Of a stretch of 64,000 nt of DNA, positions 51,546 to 61,543 are shown in pieces. Numbering within the stretch: the first letter of the stretch is position 1; each line of letters opens with the position of its first letter. The position numbers and the translations under genes are program-made. The stretch is from CAYSSJ01 sp964433675 (lineage in GTDB: Bacteria; Cloacimonadota; Cloacimonadia; Cloacimonadales; TCS61), in NCBI GenBank assembly GCA_964433675.1, contig CAYSSJ010000006.1:62001-126000 (forward strand), given 5' to 3'. The notes under the pieces were generated by a model. It made no database searches, was not told where the DNA came from, and saw only the letters and a program-made list of their open reading frames with translations.

Positions 51546-53783
51546 TTATTTATCTATTTCGAATAAAATCGCTCCTCTCGTTGGAATCGAAAATATAAAA
51601 AAATCACCTATATCAGTAGTTTCTACAGTAATAGAATAATCATATTCATCAGTAATGTTGCGTTCGATTTGATAGATCTGCTGAAGTTTGGAAAAATCCA
51701 AGCTCTCTATTCTGATCCCGATCTTTTCATTCTCATGCAAATTGGTTATCAGAAGTATTTCACTTTCATCATCCGAGACAGTATATGCCATAGCTCGACG
51801 ATACTCTTTCATCGTATCATCATGTTTGGTATAGGTTTGATGGAAATCTACTTTACCTTCCGCCAACACCGGATAGGCATTTCTTAATCTGATCAAGTCG
51901 CGCACTAAAGATAGTTGGGAATCGGGATCGTCTCTCTGTTCTTGCACAGAAATACCTGCGGTAGTCTCACTCCAAGTTGGGTACCAGGAAGTCATCCCTT
52001 CCCCCCGATGGTCTTCATACCATTGCATCGGTCTTCTGATTCCTTCGTCATAAGGATCTTTCTGACCTTTCATGCCGAGCTCATCTCCATAATACAACAT
52101 CGGCATATCGGGGAAAGTAAGTAGGATGGTTAAAGCTAAGTACGCTTGGTCATCAGTAATCTGTGTGAATATCCTGTTCATATCGTGATTATTGATAAAG
52201 CGGTTCATGACAGCCTGTTGGGGCAATATGTTTTGCTGGTATTCGACCAGAGAGACAAATTCCCGTGATGTTCCGCTGGTGATCGCTGCTAACAAACTAC
52301 CCTGAAAGGGAAAATCGAAAGCCATATCGAACTGATCTTCAAAGTATAAGGCAATTTCATCCATACCTGTCCATGCTTCTGCCAAAAGCAAAGCATCCGG
52401 CTTGAACTTTTTTATCTCCTGACGGAACAACTGCCAAAATTCATGTGGCGGACCTTTTACATAATCCAATCTAAAACCATCTATACCGCTTTCACAATCA
52501 TCAGCTTCGCATGGTTTGAGCCAATATTTTGCTGTCTCTATAAGATATTCTTGTACCTCCGGATTATTCACATTCAGAGCGGGCATAAATGGCTTGAGCA
52601 TACCTCTTTCATAGGGGTCATCACGAAAATACCAGTTATGAGCTCTGGTTTGTGATTCGTTTGTAAAATAAAACCAATCGCTATAGGGAGATTCCGGATT
52701 ACCATAGGCGTCTTGAAAATATGGGTGCTGAGAGGAACAATGATTGAGAACGAGATCAGTTACAATTTTTATCCCCCGCTTTTTAGCTTCTCTAACCAAC
52801 TCAAAAAAATCCTCTTTTGTACCATAGTCCGGATTAATTTGATAATAATCGGAAACATCATAGCCATGATAACTGGGAGATTCAAACACCGGCATCAACC
52901 AAACAACGCTAATGCCCAGATCATCGTCTGTATCCGGATCACCATCATTCAGATAATCCAATTTTCGGATCAACCCTCTTATATCGCCAATTCCATCTCC
53001 ATCACTATCAAAAAAACTGCGGACGAAAATTTCATACATCACACCCTGAGTGGACCAGTCCGGCGGAGGATAATGAACTATCTCAGAAACAGTAATGGGA
53101 ACGTCTTCGCCAGTGTCAACTTTGGTATTATCTACAAATGCGATCTCTCCCAAATGCCATTTGTTATCGAAATCACCCAGACACAACTCCAGAAATCTAT
53201 CGGCAGTTACAGCCGGCTGAGTGGTTTGATAGATAATGTAGTCTTCCTGTTGGGGGATAAACCTCAATGCTTCGGGATGATTTGCTGCTACTACCCAAAT
53301 ATATCGATTCGGGTTAAATGGATTAGGAAAGCGAAGGTTATAGCCCTGATCATCTTCATCGAAAGCAGCATCCGCTATGGAAAAACCACTCTCTGTCATT
53401 CTGATGGGTAATACATTATTAATGTAATGCAAAACTTCATTTGATTCTGTGCAACCGACCAGAATCAGATTATAATCGTTTTTTATCTGATCAGTAATAG
53501 CAGTATCCGGAATGATTTTTTTCACATTATCAGATTTACCCAACCACCTATCTATACGAAAAGCGACTACATTCTCAGCCACCATGTTATTGATTTCGTT
53601 TGTATAATCATCTTCGCTACTGTTACCCCATACTATCACAGACTCATTGGAAAAGAAATCTTGCATGTCGTTTTTTTCGATTAATTGAGGTAATCTTTTT
53701 AAGGATTGTGGCTTACCGCTAAGTGGCCAAGCAGAACTTGAAACCAACAAGACAAACATAAAAAATAACAACCGCTTTCGCAT
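51546..53783 (-). CDS. Secreted GH13 alpha-amylase/neopullulanase-like enzyme
   Basis: The 745-residue protein has a signal peptide (MRKRLLFFMFVLLVSSSAWP). An N-terminal domain of about 230 residues, which I do not recognise (NYNLILVGCTESNEVL-like, PNPFNPNRYIWVVAANHPEA), precedes the GH13 barrel. Barrel motifs: WLMPVFESPSYHGYD, TDLVLNHCSSQHP (region I), IDGFRLDYVKG (Asp nucleophile), LLLAEAWTGM (Glu) and RFINNHDMNRI (Asp). A calcium-type DSDGDGIGDI loop is present. It most likely cleaves starch-like glucans in the periplasm or at the surface to feed the transporter encoded behind it. It is the first gene of the minus-strand uptake operon; the leader 53784-53931 holds the presumed promoter. 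Confidence 0.93.
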   Translation of the reverse strand: MRKRLLFFMFVLLVSSSAWPLSGKPQSLKRLPQLIEKNDMQDFFSNESVIVWGNSSEDDYTNEINNMVAENVVAFRIDRWLGKSDNVKKIIPDTAITDQIKNDYNLILVGCTESNEVLHYINNVLPIRMTESGFSIADAAFDEDDQGYNLRFPNPFNPNRYIWVVAANHPEALRFIPQQEDYIIYQTTQPAVTADRFLELCLGDFDNKWHLGEIAFVDNTKVDTGEDVPITVSEIVHYPPPDWSTQGVMYEIFVRSFFDSDGDGIGDIRGLIRKLDYLNDGDPDTDDDLGISVVWLMPVFESPSYHGYDVSDYYQINPDYGTKEDFFELVREAKKRGIKIVTDLVLNHCSSQHPYFQDAYGNPESPYSDWFYFTNESQTRAHNWYFRDDPYERGMLKPFMPALNVNNPEVQEYLIETAKYWLKPCEADDCESGIDGFRLDYVKGPPHEFWQLFRQEIKKFKPDALLLAEAWTGMDEIALYFEDQFDMAFDFPFQGSLLAAITSGTSREFVSLVEYQQNILPQQAVMNRFINNHDMNRIFTQITDDQAYLALTILLTFPDMPMLYYGDELGMKGQKDPYDEGIRRPMQWYEDHRGEGMTSWYPTWSETTAGISVQEQRDDPDSQLSLVRDLIRLRNAYPVLAEGKVDFHQTYTKHDDTMKEYRRAMAYTVSDDESEILLITNLHENEKIGIRIESLDFSKLQQIYQIERNITDEYDYSITVETTDIGDFFIFSIPTRGAILFEIDK

Positions 53784-53931
53784 TTTTTCTCCTTTAATAC
53801 GACCAACCAGAGTTGATCTTCATGGAGAATTTACTGATGAAAAGCATGCCGAAATCACTGACTGCGAATCATTGTTGTATAACTGGAATAATGAGGTTAT
53901 TTTTGTCAAGAAAAATGCATAAAAAAATAGA

Positions 53932-54008
53932 TGGGGTGGCTGATGGGACTTGAACCCACGACCACAGGAGCCACAATCCTGTGCTCTACCGGCTGAGCTA
54001 CAGCCACC
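53932..54008 (-). tRNA. tRNA-His (GTG)
   Basis: The minus strand folds into a cloverleaf. The acceptor is GTGGCTG/CAGCCAC, with the extra G-1 at 54008 pairing with C73, the His identity element. The anticodon loop is TTGTGGC (anticodon GTG), the T-loop TTCAAGT, and CCA is encoded. Confidence 0.95.
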
Positions 54009-54013
54009 ATCTA

Positions 54014-54090
54014 TGGCACGCCAGAAGGGATTCGAACCCCTGACCTACGGATTAGAAATCCGTTGCTCTATCCAACTGAGCTACTGGCGC
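54014..54090 (-). tRNA. tRNA-Arg (TCT)
   Basis: The minus strand starts GCGCCAGTAGCTCAGTTGG and pairs with CTGGCGT. The anticodon loop is TTTCTAA (anticodon TCT). G73 and encoded CCA follow. It is five bases from tRNA-His. Confidence 0.95.
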
Positions 54091-54099
54091 ATAATATTT

Positions 54100-54176
54100 T
54101 GGTAGCGGCGCAGGGACTCGAACCCCGGACACTCGGATTATGATTCCGATGCTCTAACCGACTGAGCTACGCCGCC
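54100..54176 (-). tRNA. tRNA-Met (CAT), elongator type
   Basis: The minus strand starts GGCGGCGTAGCTCAGTCGG. The anticodon stem TCGGA/TCCGA encloses loop ATCATAA (anticodon CAT), with A73 and encoded CCA. The 1:72 pair is G-T, so it is not the initiator. A lysidine-modified Ile(CAT) identity is less likely but not excluded. Confidence 0.88.
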
Positions 54177-54178
54177 AA

Positions 54179-54255
54179 TGGTAGCGAGGAGAGGATTTGA
54201 ACCTCTGGCCTTCAGGTTATGAGCCTGACGAGCTACCTGACTGCTCCACCTCGCA
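54179..54255 (-). tRNA. Initiator tRNA-fMet (CAT), copy 1
   Basis: The minus strand starts TGCGAGGTGGAGCAGTCAGG. It has an unpaired 1:72 position (T/T), a hallmark of initiator tRNA. The anticodon loop CTCATAA has stem CAGG-type pairs, and CCA is encoded. It differs from copy 2 mainly in the anticodon stem and variable region. Confidence 0.94.
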
Positions 54256-54288
54256 TCACTATTTCACACTATAAATTACAAAAAAAAT

Positions 54289-54365
<77 letters not shown>

Positions 54366-54526
54366 CCACTATTATTGTTTCACATATTTTTCCTGCCGAT
54401 CTGATGTCAAGAAAAAGTTCTAACCAAAATTATTCTACAAATTTCTCTTAGCGCTATTAATACTATACTAATAAGCTTTATACTGGGTCGTATGTAGAAA
54501 TTAAATAAGCTAACCAAAGAAAATCC

Positions 54527-54556
54527 TTGACGATTATGCAGCTCTTTGAGTAATAA
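54527..54556 (+). promoter_or_regulatory. Possible promoter of rng
   Basis: TTGACG at 54527-54532 is followed 18 bases later by TAATAA at 54551-54556, about 30 bases before the rng ATG. No strong ribosome-binding site is visible for rng. Confidence 0.3.
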
Positions 54557-54586
54557 TTTCAAAAAGTAAGAATTTGGAATTATAAG

Positions 54587-56080
54587 ATGTTTAATGAAAT
54601 CGTTATAAATTCCACCGCTTTCGAAAAGCGTGTGGCAATTTTGGAAGACCATAAGTTGGTCGAGCTTTTTGCTGAGAAGAAAGAGCATCAGCATGTACTA
54701 GGCAATATCTATCTGGGTACAGTTCGCGATGTATTGCCCGGGATGGGGGCAGCATTTTTGGATGTCGGTCTCGATCGGACTGCTTTTATCCATTACCGTG
54801 ATCTTGAGCCTAAATTATTACCGGAAACTCCCAAGAAAACCAGGTCAAAAAAGAAATCGTCCTCGATTCAGGATCTCATCTCTCCCGGACAAGTCCTGCC
54901 TGTTCAAGTAAAGAAAGAACCGCTAGGGAAAAAAGGTGCACGTCTAACCGGAAAGATCTCCCTCCCCGGGAAATTTTTGGTCTATATTCCTTTCTCCAAG
55001 AAAGTGGCGATATCGCGTAAGATTACTACCAATGCAGAAAAAGAGCGAATCAAAGGAATTATAAAAAGTATCAAAGAGCCGAATGTCGGTGTGATTGTTC
55101 GAACCGAAGCAGAAGGGATTTTCGAGGAAGATCTCGTGCAAGAGTACAATGCTTTGGCAAAGACATGGAATCTAATATCCAAACAGATCAAATATGCCAA
55201 GCCACCGGTTTGCCTTTTCGATGAAAACGATCTCTCTTTCACTCTGGTAAGAGACTTGTTCAGATCAGACATTGATCGTTTGGTCATAGATGATAAGAAA
55301 CTATACAAACAGTTGGTTACTCATATCAAAGATCTGAGCCCGGAACTGGTAGAACGGATAGAGTTGTACAAAGAGAAAACTCCGATATTCGATGCTTATG
55401 GTATCGAGAAGGAGATAGAGACCATTTTCAAATCGCGGATCTCATTACCCAGCGGCGGGAATATCACAATCCAACAAACCGAGGCATTGGTAGCTATTGA
55501 TGTGAATACCGGCAGTTTCACAGGGACTAACAATTATAAAGAGACGATCCTAAAGACCAATCTCGAAGCTGCCTACGAAGCTGCCCGGCAGATTCGCTTG
55601 CGAGATTTGAGCGGGATCATGGTAATAGATTTTATAGATATGACCTCAGAACATCACCAGGATGAGGTCTTGAATGTTCTCAAAAACTCGCTGAAACGTG
55701 ACCGAGCTAAAAATAAGATCTTCCCTTTCACTCCACTTGGCTTAGTGGAAGTATCCCGCAAAAGGACGAGGGCAAGCTTGCTTCTATCCTATTCCGAACA
55801 ATGTCCGCATTGCAATGGTACCGGCAGAATGCTATCCAAAGATTCCATGGCAGTACGTATTTCTCGCTGGCTCAAAAGAGCACAATTCTTTATCAAAAAC
55901 GAACCCCTTATCATCGTCGTATCCCCAAACGTGAAGCAATATATTAGCGAAAACTTGCAGATGTTCAAAGATATCAGCAATACTATCGAATTCAAGGGAG
56001 ACAAGTCCTGTAAAGCAGATGATTTCAAAGTATATTCTGCCAAAACCAATAAAGAACTGACAAAACAATATAATGCTTGA
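54587..56080 (+). CDS. rng: Ribonuclease E/G family protein
   Basis: The 497-residue protein has the RNase G layout. An S1-like RNA-binding region covers residues ~35-130 (GNIYLGTVRDVLPGMGAAFLD). The catalytic domain carries VAIDVNTGSFTG and IMVIDFIDM with the metal-binding Asp residues. The zinc-link CPHCNGTGR (CxxC) lies near 405. It cleaves single-stranded RNA and matures rRNA in the cytoplasm. A Lys/Arg/Ser-rich insertion (KTRSKKKSSSIQDL) interrupts the S1 domain. There is no long C-terminal scaffold as in RNase E. It lies upstream of rplU-rpmA, a common arrangement. Confidence 0.95.
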   Translation: MFNEIVINSTAFEKRVAILEDHKLVELFAEKKEHQHVLGNIYLGTVRDVLPGMGAAFLDVGLDRTAFIHYRDLEPKLLPETPKKTRSKKKSSSIQDLISPGQVLPVQVKKEPLGKKGARLTGKISLPGKFLVYIPFSKKVAISRKITTNAEKERIKGIIKSIKEPNVGVIVRTEAEGIFEEDLVQEYNALAKTWNLISKQIKYAKPPVCLFDENDLSFTLVRDLFRSDIDRLVIDDKKLYKQLVTHIKDLSPELVERIELYKEKTPIFDAYGIEKEIETIFKSRISLPSGGNITIQQTEALVAIDVNTGSFTGTNNYKETILKTNLEAAYEAARQIRLRDLSGIMVIDFIDMTSEHHQDEVLNVLKNSLKRDRAKNKIFPFTPLGLVEVSRKRTRASLLLSYSEQCPHCNGTGRMLSKDSMAVRISRWLKRAQFFIKNEPLIIVVSPNVKQYISENLQMFKDISNTIEFKGDKSCKADDFKVYSAKTNKELTKQYNA

Positions 56081-56155
56081 CAGCTATCCGCTGTATAAAA
56101 TTTTGTGATAAATCTATAAAATAAGTGAGTAAATAGATTAAGTGAAGGAGAAATA

Positions 56156-56476
56156 ATGTACGCTATAGTAGATTTCAAAGGCACTCAATTTCGAGTGGAA
56201 AAAGATAAAGTGATACGTGTTCCCTATCTCGGAGATCAAGAGGTTGGCTCCGAGGTAAAAATACCAGATGTCCTTTTGCTCAAAGATGACAATGGTATTA
56301 CTATTGGGCAACCGACAGTGAACAATACTTCTGTTTTAGCTGAAGTGCTGGAACACAAGAAAGACAAGAAGATCATCGTGTTCAAAAAGAAAAGACGTAA
56401 GGGATATCAGAAGAAGCAGGGACACAGACAGAACTTTACGCAAATAAAAATTAAAGATATTGTAAAACAGGGGTGA
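56156..56476 (+). CDS. rplU: Ribosomal protein bL21
   Basis: The 106-residue protein starts [20 protein letters not shown] and ends with the basic [20 protein letters not shown] stretch that contacts 23S rRNA, as in bL21. AAGGAG lies before the ATG. It is separated by three bases from rpmA. Confidence 0.97.
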   Translation: MYAIVDFKGTQFRVEKDKVIRVPYLGDQEVGSEVKIPDVLLLKDDNGITIGQPTVNNTSVLAEVLEHKKDKKIIVFKKKRRKGYQKKQGHRQNFTQIKIKDIVKQG

Positions 56477-56479
56477 ATT

Positions 56480-56740
56480 ATGGCACATAAAAAAGGTGTT
56501 GGTAGTAGTAAGAATGGTCGTGACAGTAATCCCCAATATATGGGAGTCAAACGATATGGTGGACAGCAAGTTTCTGCCGGTAGTATCATCATTCGTCAGC
56601 GAGGTACAAGAGTACATCCCGGCGATAATGTAGGCAAGGGTAAAGATTGTACCCTGTTCAGTCTGATAGACGGCATAGTGAAATTTGAAAGAAAAAAAGC
56701 AGGACGTAAATTCGTAAGTGTCTATCCCGCAGCAAACTAA
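56480..56740 (+). CDS. rpmA: Ribosomal protein bL27
   Basis: The 86-residue protein starts [20 protein letters not shown] with the N-terminal tail that reaches the peptidyl-transferase centre, and continues with [20 protein letters not shown]. There is no N-terminal extension of the Firmicutes cleaved type. Confidence 0.98.
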   Translation: MAHKKGVGSSKNGRDSNPQYMGVKRYGGQQVSAGSIIIRQRGTRVHPGDNVGKGKDCTLFSLIDGIVKFERKKAGRKFVSVYPAAN

Positions 56741-56770
56741 GAGTTCACTTTACGTTAGTTTAAATCAATA

Positions 56771-56799
56771 AAAGCAGTCTGTTTAGACTGCTTTTTTTT
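56771..56799 (+). terminator. Intrinsic terminator after rpmA
   Basis: AAAGCAGTCT (56771-56780) pairs perfectly with AGACTGCTTT (56785-56794) around a GTTT loop and runs into a T-tract to 56799. Confidence 0.92.
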
Positions 56800-56879
56800 A
56801 TCTTCCAAAAAGATTTCCTTGACTGATAACTAAGATTCAAATTTTTCCCTTCAACAATGAAATATTTTTTGGGGGAAGA

Positions 56880-58535
56880 ATGGCATTGACTGATGATTTT
56901 AATGATCAAATTTCAGAATTATTAGGTGAGCATGGAACTGTATATAACAACAGTCCCAGAGATTTTCTTATCAAACAAAGTATCGAAAACAAAGAAGCTG
57001 TAGTATCCGAGTGTGGTGCCCTAGCAGTGTGGAACGGAGTAGAATCTACCGGTAGAAGTCCAAAAGACACTTATATAGTTAAACATCCATCATCCGAACA
57101 TACGATAGATTGGGATTCTCCCAACTGCATTCCGACTACCAGAGCGACCTTCGATCTGGTAATGAAAGAAGCACTCGATATTCTGAATCGAAAAGAAGAA
57201 ATCTATGTTACCGACCGTGTGCTGGGTGCAGATCCGAACTACTCACTTCCTTGCAAAACCATCACTGATAAGGCTCTGACAGCCCTGTTTACAGATAATA
57301 TGTTTCGCCCTATTATTGATAGAAGCTCACAGAATGTTTTCGAAAATAAACCATTTACTATGATCGCACTGCCGAACTATAGTTTAAAGGGTGAGAAATG
57401 GGAAGGGAAACTACGTAAACTTGGTGATTCCGAATATTCCGAAATATATGTAGCCATGGATTTCGACCGGCGTTTGGGTCTAATTGTCGGTTCTTCCTAT
57501 TGTGGAACTGTAAAAAAAATGATGTTCACCGTAATGAACTACTATCTTCCCGAACATGGTATCTTACCTCTGCATTGTTCCGCTAATGAAGGCAATGATG
57601 GGGATTCAGCTTTGCTTCTCGGTCTATCAGGTACAGGGAAAACGACACTATCAGCCGATCCGACCAGAGCGTTGTTGGGAGATGATGAGCATGGCTGGGA
57701 TGATAATGGGATCGCTAATTTCGAGAATGGATGTTATGCAAAGCTGATAAATTTGAATCCGGAGAAAGAGCCGGAGATTTATAATGCGGTGTTTCATCAA
57801 GATGACTATGAAAAACACGGGGTCATCATCGAAAATTGTCTAATGTATCCAAATGGAACTTTTGATGTAGATGATGATAGATTGACACCCAATTCGCGAG
57901 CATCCTTTCCGCTTACTTATCTCTCAAATACGAAAAAATCTTCTGTCTCTACCCACCCAAAAACCATATTATTCCTTACCGCCGATGCAAATGGTGTGTT
58001 ACCTCCCATCTCCAAGCTATCCAAAGAACAGACCATGCTGTGGTTTTTGATGGGTTACACTAGCAAATTAGCCGGTACGGAAACAGGGATCATTGATCCG
58101 GTTAGCGTTTTTTCTCGCTTCTTTGGCGAACCTTTCATGCCTCGCAATCCGGAGGATTATACCTCACTGATGGGTAAGAAGATTGATCAGCATGACACTA
58201 ATGTGTTTTTAGTCAACACCGGCTGGAGCGGCGGAGCATTTGGGGTTGGTAAAAGAATGGACATCACCTTGACCCGAACTTTGATAAATGCAGCTTTGAA
58301 TGGGAAACTAGACGATGTAGAGTACAGAGAAGATCACTTGTTTCATCTATCTATTCCCATGCATTGCCCCGGAGTTGATCCTAAAATACTAAATCCGAAA
58401 GATACTTGGAGTGATCCCAGACTTTTTGAGCAGCGAGCCAAAATGTTAGCCCAGGATTTTAGTGATCATTTCGATAAGCACTATGGGAATAAGAACATAA
58501 ATCCAAAAGTTAAAGCGCAGTGTCCTGGCAAATAG
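56880..58535 (+). CDS. pckA: Phosphoenolpyruvate carboxykinase (ATP)
   Basis: The 551-residue protein interconverts oxaloacetate plus ATP with phosphoenolpyruvate, CO2 and ADP. It shows the kinase-1a loop GLSGTGKTTLSADPTR at about residues 248-263, the 2a motif LLGDDEHGWDD, RSPKDTYIVKHP near the start and VNTGWSGGAFGVGKRMD near 440. The length is that of ATP-type enzymes. GGGGGAAG precedes the ATG at 56880. It sits 80 bases after the rpmA terminator, so it has its own promoter; TTGACT at 56819-56824 is a candidate -35. Confidence 0.97.
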   Translation: MALTDDFNDQISELLGEHGTVYNNSPRDFLIKQSIENKEAVVSECGALAVWNGVESTGRSPKDTYIVKHPSSEHTIDWDSPNCIPTTRATFDLVMKEALDILNRKEEIYVTDRVLGADPNYSLPCKTITDKALTALFTDNMFRPIIDRSSQNVFENKPFTMIALPNYSLKGEKWEGKLRKLGDSEYSEIYVAMDFDRRLGLIVGSSYCGTVKKMMFTVMNYYLPEHGILPLHCSANEGNDGDSALLLGLSGTGKTTLSADPTRALLGDDEHGWDDNGIANFENGCYAKLINLNPEKEPEIYNAVFHQDDYEKHGVIIENCLMYPNGTFDVDDDRLTPNSRASFPLTYLSNTKKSSVSTHPKTILFLTADANGVLPPISKLSKEQTMLWFLMGYTSKLAGTETGIIDPVSVFSRFFGEPFMPRNPEDYTSLMGKKIDQHDTNVFLVNTGWSGGAFGVGKRMDITLTRTLINAALNGKLDDVEYREDHLFHLSIPMHCPGVDPKILNPKDTWSDPRLFEQRAKMLAQDFSDHFDKHYGNKNINPKVKAQCPGK

Positions 58536-58544
58536 CATTTGTTG

Positions 58545-59906
58545 ATGGAAAAACGGCACATTCTAGCGAATGACAATATACTGAAGCTGCTATTCAAACT
58601 CTCCACACCAGCTACGATTGGTATGGCAGCTATGGCTATGTTCAACATAGTCGATACTATTTTCGTCGGTCGTGGTATTGGGTCTTTGGCTATTGCTGCG
58701 TTATCCATAGTTTTCCCTATCCAAATGTTCTTGCTGGCAGTCGGTCAGATGATCGGCATAGGAGCTGCCTCTCTGATCTCCCGTAGTTTGGGTGCAAATG
58801 ATTATGATAAGGCGAACAAAACACTGGGAAATGTGGTATTGATAGTAATCTCTTTTGCTCTCATAATAACTGTTCTGGGTTCTGTTTTCATCACAGAATT
58901 ACTCACACTCTTCGGTGCAACAGATACCATCATCGGATATGCCAAAGACTATATGCAGGTCATTTTATTTGGTTCGCTCTTTTTCATTTTTTTAGTTACC
59001 GGAAACAATATCATTCGCTCGGAAGGAAAAGCAAAGATCGCCATGACTACCATGCTGGTAGCAGCTGGTATTAATATTATCCTTGACCCCATCTTTATTT
59101 TCGCTCTCAATCTCGGTATCCGTGGAGCTGCACTTGCTACCATTATTTCCCAGTTCATTACTGCAATGTATATCTTCAGGTTTTTCATCGCGCAAAAAAG
59201 TATTCTTGTGTTTCGAGTTAAAGACATTATCCCCGATCTGAAAATAATCAAAGAGATTTTCGCAGTCGGGATATCAGCTTTTTCTCAACAAGTAGCAGCG
59301 AGTATATTAATCATCGTAATCAACAACAGTTTGGGATATTATGGAGGTGAAATCTATATAGCTGTTTATGGCATTATCAATCGTCTACTCCGCTTTGTAC
59401 TGATGCCAATATTTGGCATAGCTCAGGGAATGCAACCAATAGCCGGATTTAATTATGGACGCAAAGATTACCGAAAAAGCTGGAGAGCGATCAAATTGGC
59501 TATTATCGCCGCTACTACCGTATCCACGCTCGGATTTATTATTTTGATGACCATTCCGAATATCCTGATCGGTATATTCACCACCGATGCAGAACTGATA
59601 GATAAAGCAGTTCGTTCACTCAGGCTCATGATCATGGTATTCCCCATTGTAGGCTATCAGATAGTATCGTCGGTAGCATTTCAAGCTATGGGAAAAGCCT
59701 TACCAGCGTTAGTTCTCTCACTCTCGCGCCAGATTATATTGCTTATACCATTGGTTTTGATCCTGCCTCGCTTATTTGATGTGTATGGAATTTGGATTGC
59801 CTTCCCGATTTCAGATGTGCTTGCTACTATGATAACTTCTATTCTGATATTCAAACAATATAGAGAAATGAAGAAAGACTTTGTTTATCAAGTAGATAGA
59901 AAGTGA
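58545..59906 (+). CDS. MATE family multidrug/cation efflux transporter
   Basis: The 453-residue protein has 12 predicted helices in two halves with MATE features: LSTPATIGMAAMAMFNIVDT, GQMIGIGAASLISRSLGAND, and in the second half GIAQGMQPIAGFNYGRKDYR. It is likely a Na+- or H+-coupled exporter in the inner membrane; the substrate is unknown. I take the ATG at 58545, ten bases after the pckA stop, over two in-frame TTG codons just upstream. Confidence 0.92.
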   Translation: MEKRHILANDNILKLLFKLSTPATIGMAAMAMFNIVDTIFVGRGIGSLAIAALSIVFPIQMFLLAVGQMIGIGAASLISRSLGANDYDKANKTLGNVVLIVISFALIITVLGSVFITELLTLFGATDTIIGYAKDYMQVILFGSLFFIFLVTGNNIIRSEGKAKIAMTTMLVAAGINIILDPIFIFALNLGIRGAALATIISQFITAMYIFRFFIAQKSILVFRVKDIIPDLKIIKEIFAVGISAFSQQVAASILIIVINNSLGYYGGEIYIAVYGIINRLLRFVLMPIFGIAQGMQPIAGFNYGRKDYRKSWRAIKLAIIAATTVSTLGFIILMTIPNILIGIFTTDAELIDKAVRSLRLMIMVFPIVGYQIVSSVAFQAMGKALPALVLSLSRQIILLIPLVLILPRLFDVYGIWIAFPISDVLATMITSILIFKQYREMKKDFVYQVDRK

Positions 59907-59993
59907 CTAATCTTCTTTCTCAGTCCTATAGAGTAATATTTTCATTGACTGAAAACCATCGACTAAATCTATATCTTAAAATAAGAAGGTAGT

Positions 59994-61538
59994 ATGAAAA
60001 GAATGTTATGGTTGATGCTCGCTCTTTTGTTGAGCGGGATTATAATTTTCCTGGTAATATATTACCAAAAGCCTGTCGAGGCAAGGCGCGATTTAGACGA
60101 TATCTTAGCTCGTATTTTCAATTTCGTCTATATTACCACTATCATTGCGATTATTTTCCTAGTGATTCGAGAGAATTCAGCTCCGATAAATACAATAGCC
60201 TGGATCCAAGTTCTTATCTTTCTGCCAATTATCGGCATCATCCTCTATGTTTTTTTCGGGATAAACTATCGCAAGAGAAAAATGTTTAACCGCAAGGCAT
60301 CCAAGGATTTCCAAGAGCTGGAAACTCTGACCCAATTCAAAGAAAGTGTAGCGACACCACAAAAGTTGTACGAATCAAATGTATCTTCCGCTCAGAAACA
60401 GATGTCCCAGCTCATGTACAATAATAACAAAGCACTGCTTACATATCATAACCAAGCCGAACTCTATACGGATGGCAGTAGTACAATATCTGCCCTTTTT
60501 GAAGATTTAAAACAAGCTCAAAAAAACATCCATTTGGAGTATTTTTCTATTATGCCCGATGAGGTCGGTAGGCAGCTACAAGCTATTCTGATAGAAAAAG
60601 CCAAAAGCGGAGTTCAGGTCAGATTGATCTGCGATGCAGTGGGTTCTTGGCGATTGCCTGCTTCATTCTTTCGCAAACTAAGAAGTGTGGGAGTGCAGGT
60701 CTATGAGTTCTTACCAGTCAAGCTACCATTTCTCTCCAGCAAGCTTAATTATCGTAATCATCGCAAAATATGTGTGATAGACGGAAGTGTAGGATACATT
60801 GGCGGAGTTAATCTGGGCAGAAAGTATTTAGGTAAGCATAAGTTCTATGGTTTTTGGAGAGATACGCATGTAAGATTGACCGGTGACGCTGTCTATTCAC
60901 TTCAGAAAGTTTTTCTAACCGATTGGTCTTTTATTACCGGTAAGCTGGATTACCAAGCAGATTTTTTTCCACCTCACGATGTCGATGATCTACTCCCGGT
61001 ACAGATATTATCTTCCGGTCCCGATTCGGATTGGGAATCTATCATGCAAGCATATTTTGCTGCTATTAGCAGAGCTTCGAATTATATTTACGTTGCCACG
61101 CCTTATTTTATGCTGAACGAGAGTATGCTCACCGCACTAAAAACTGCAGCTCTTAGTGGAGTAGATGTTCGCCTGATTCTACCGGCAAAAAACGATTATC
61201 GCATTATCTATTATGGATCTCGCTCTTACTATGAGGAACTTTTACGCTCTGGTATCAGAATCTATGAATACACCAAAGGATTTATTCATGCCAAAGTATT
61301 GCTGACAGACGATGTCTTTCTCTCTATAGGTTCGGCAAATATGGATATCAGAAGCTTTAAGCAGAATTTCGAAGTAAATTGTATCATGTATGATGACAAA
61401 TATTCCGAAGAAGTGAAGATGCATTTTTATCAGGATTTCAATGATAGCAGGGAGATAATCCTCTCCGAGTTTGTCAAGAGACCTGCTTTGAACAAAGTTT
61501 GGGAATCTATCGCCCGATTGTTTTCTCCGATTCTGTAA
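59994..61538 (+). CDS. cls: Cardiolipin synthase (phospholipase D family)
   Basis: The 514-residue protein starts with two or three transmembrane helices (residues ~5-24, 38-56 and 66-85) and then two PLD half-sites: NHRKICVIDGSVGYIGGVNL near 258 and IHAKVLLTDDVFLSIGSANM near 430. Both have HxKx4D. It condenses phosphatidylglycerol to cardiolipin in the inner membrane. AGAAGG precedes the ATG. TTGACT at 59945-59950 could be a -35 element. Confidence 0.95.
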   Translation: MKRMLWLMLALLLSGIIIFLVIYYQKPVEARRDLDDILARIFNFVYITTIIAIIFLVIRENSAPINTIAWIQVLIFLPIIGIILYVFFGINYRKRKMFNRKASKDFQELETLTQFKESVATPQKLYESNVSSAQKQMSQLMYNNNKALLTYHNQAELYTDGSSTISALFEDLKQAQKNIHLEYFSIMPDEVGRQLQAILIEKAKSGVQVRLICDAVGSWRLPASFFRKLRSVGVQVYEFLPVKLPFLSSKLNYRNHRKICVIDGSVGYIGGVNLGRKYLGKHKFYGFWRDTHVRLTGDAVYSLQKVFLTDWSFITGKLDYQADFFPPHDVDDLLPVQILSSGPDSDWESIMQAYFAAISRASNYIYVATPYFMLNESMLTALKTAALSGVDVRLILPAKNDYRIIYYGSRSYYEELLRSGIRIYEYTKGFIHAKVLLTDDVFLSIGSANMDIRSFKQNFEVNCIMYDDKYSEEVKMHFYQDFNDSREIILSEFVKRPALNKVWESIARLFSPIL

Positions 61539-61543
61539 TCATC

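Noticed and set aside
52713..53411. 232-codon plus-strand open frame opposite the secreted amylase
   Set aside because: It is fully antisense to the GH13 gene, has no ribosome-binding site and no recognisable domain.
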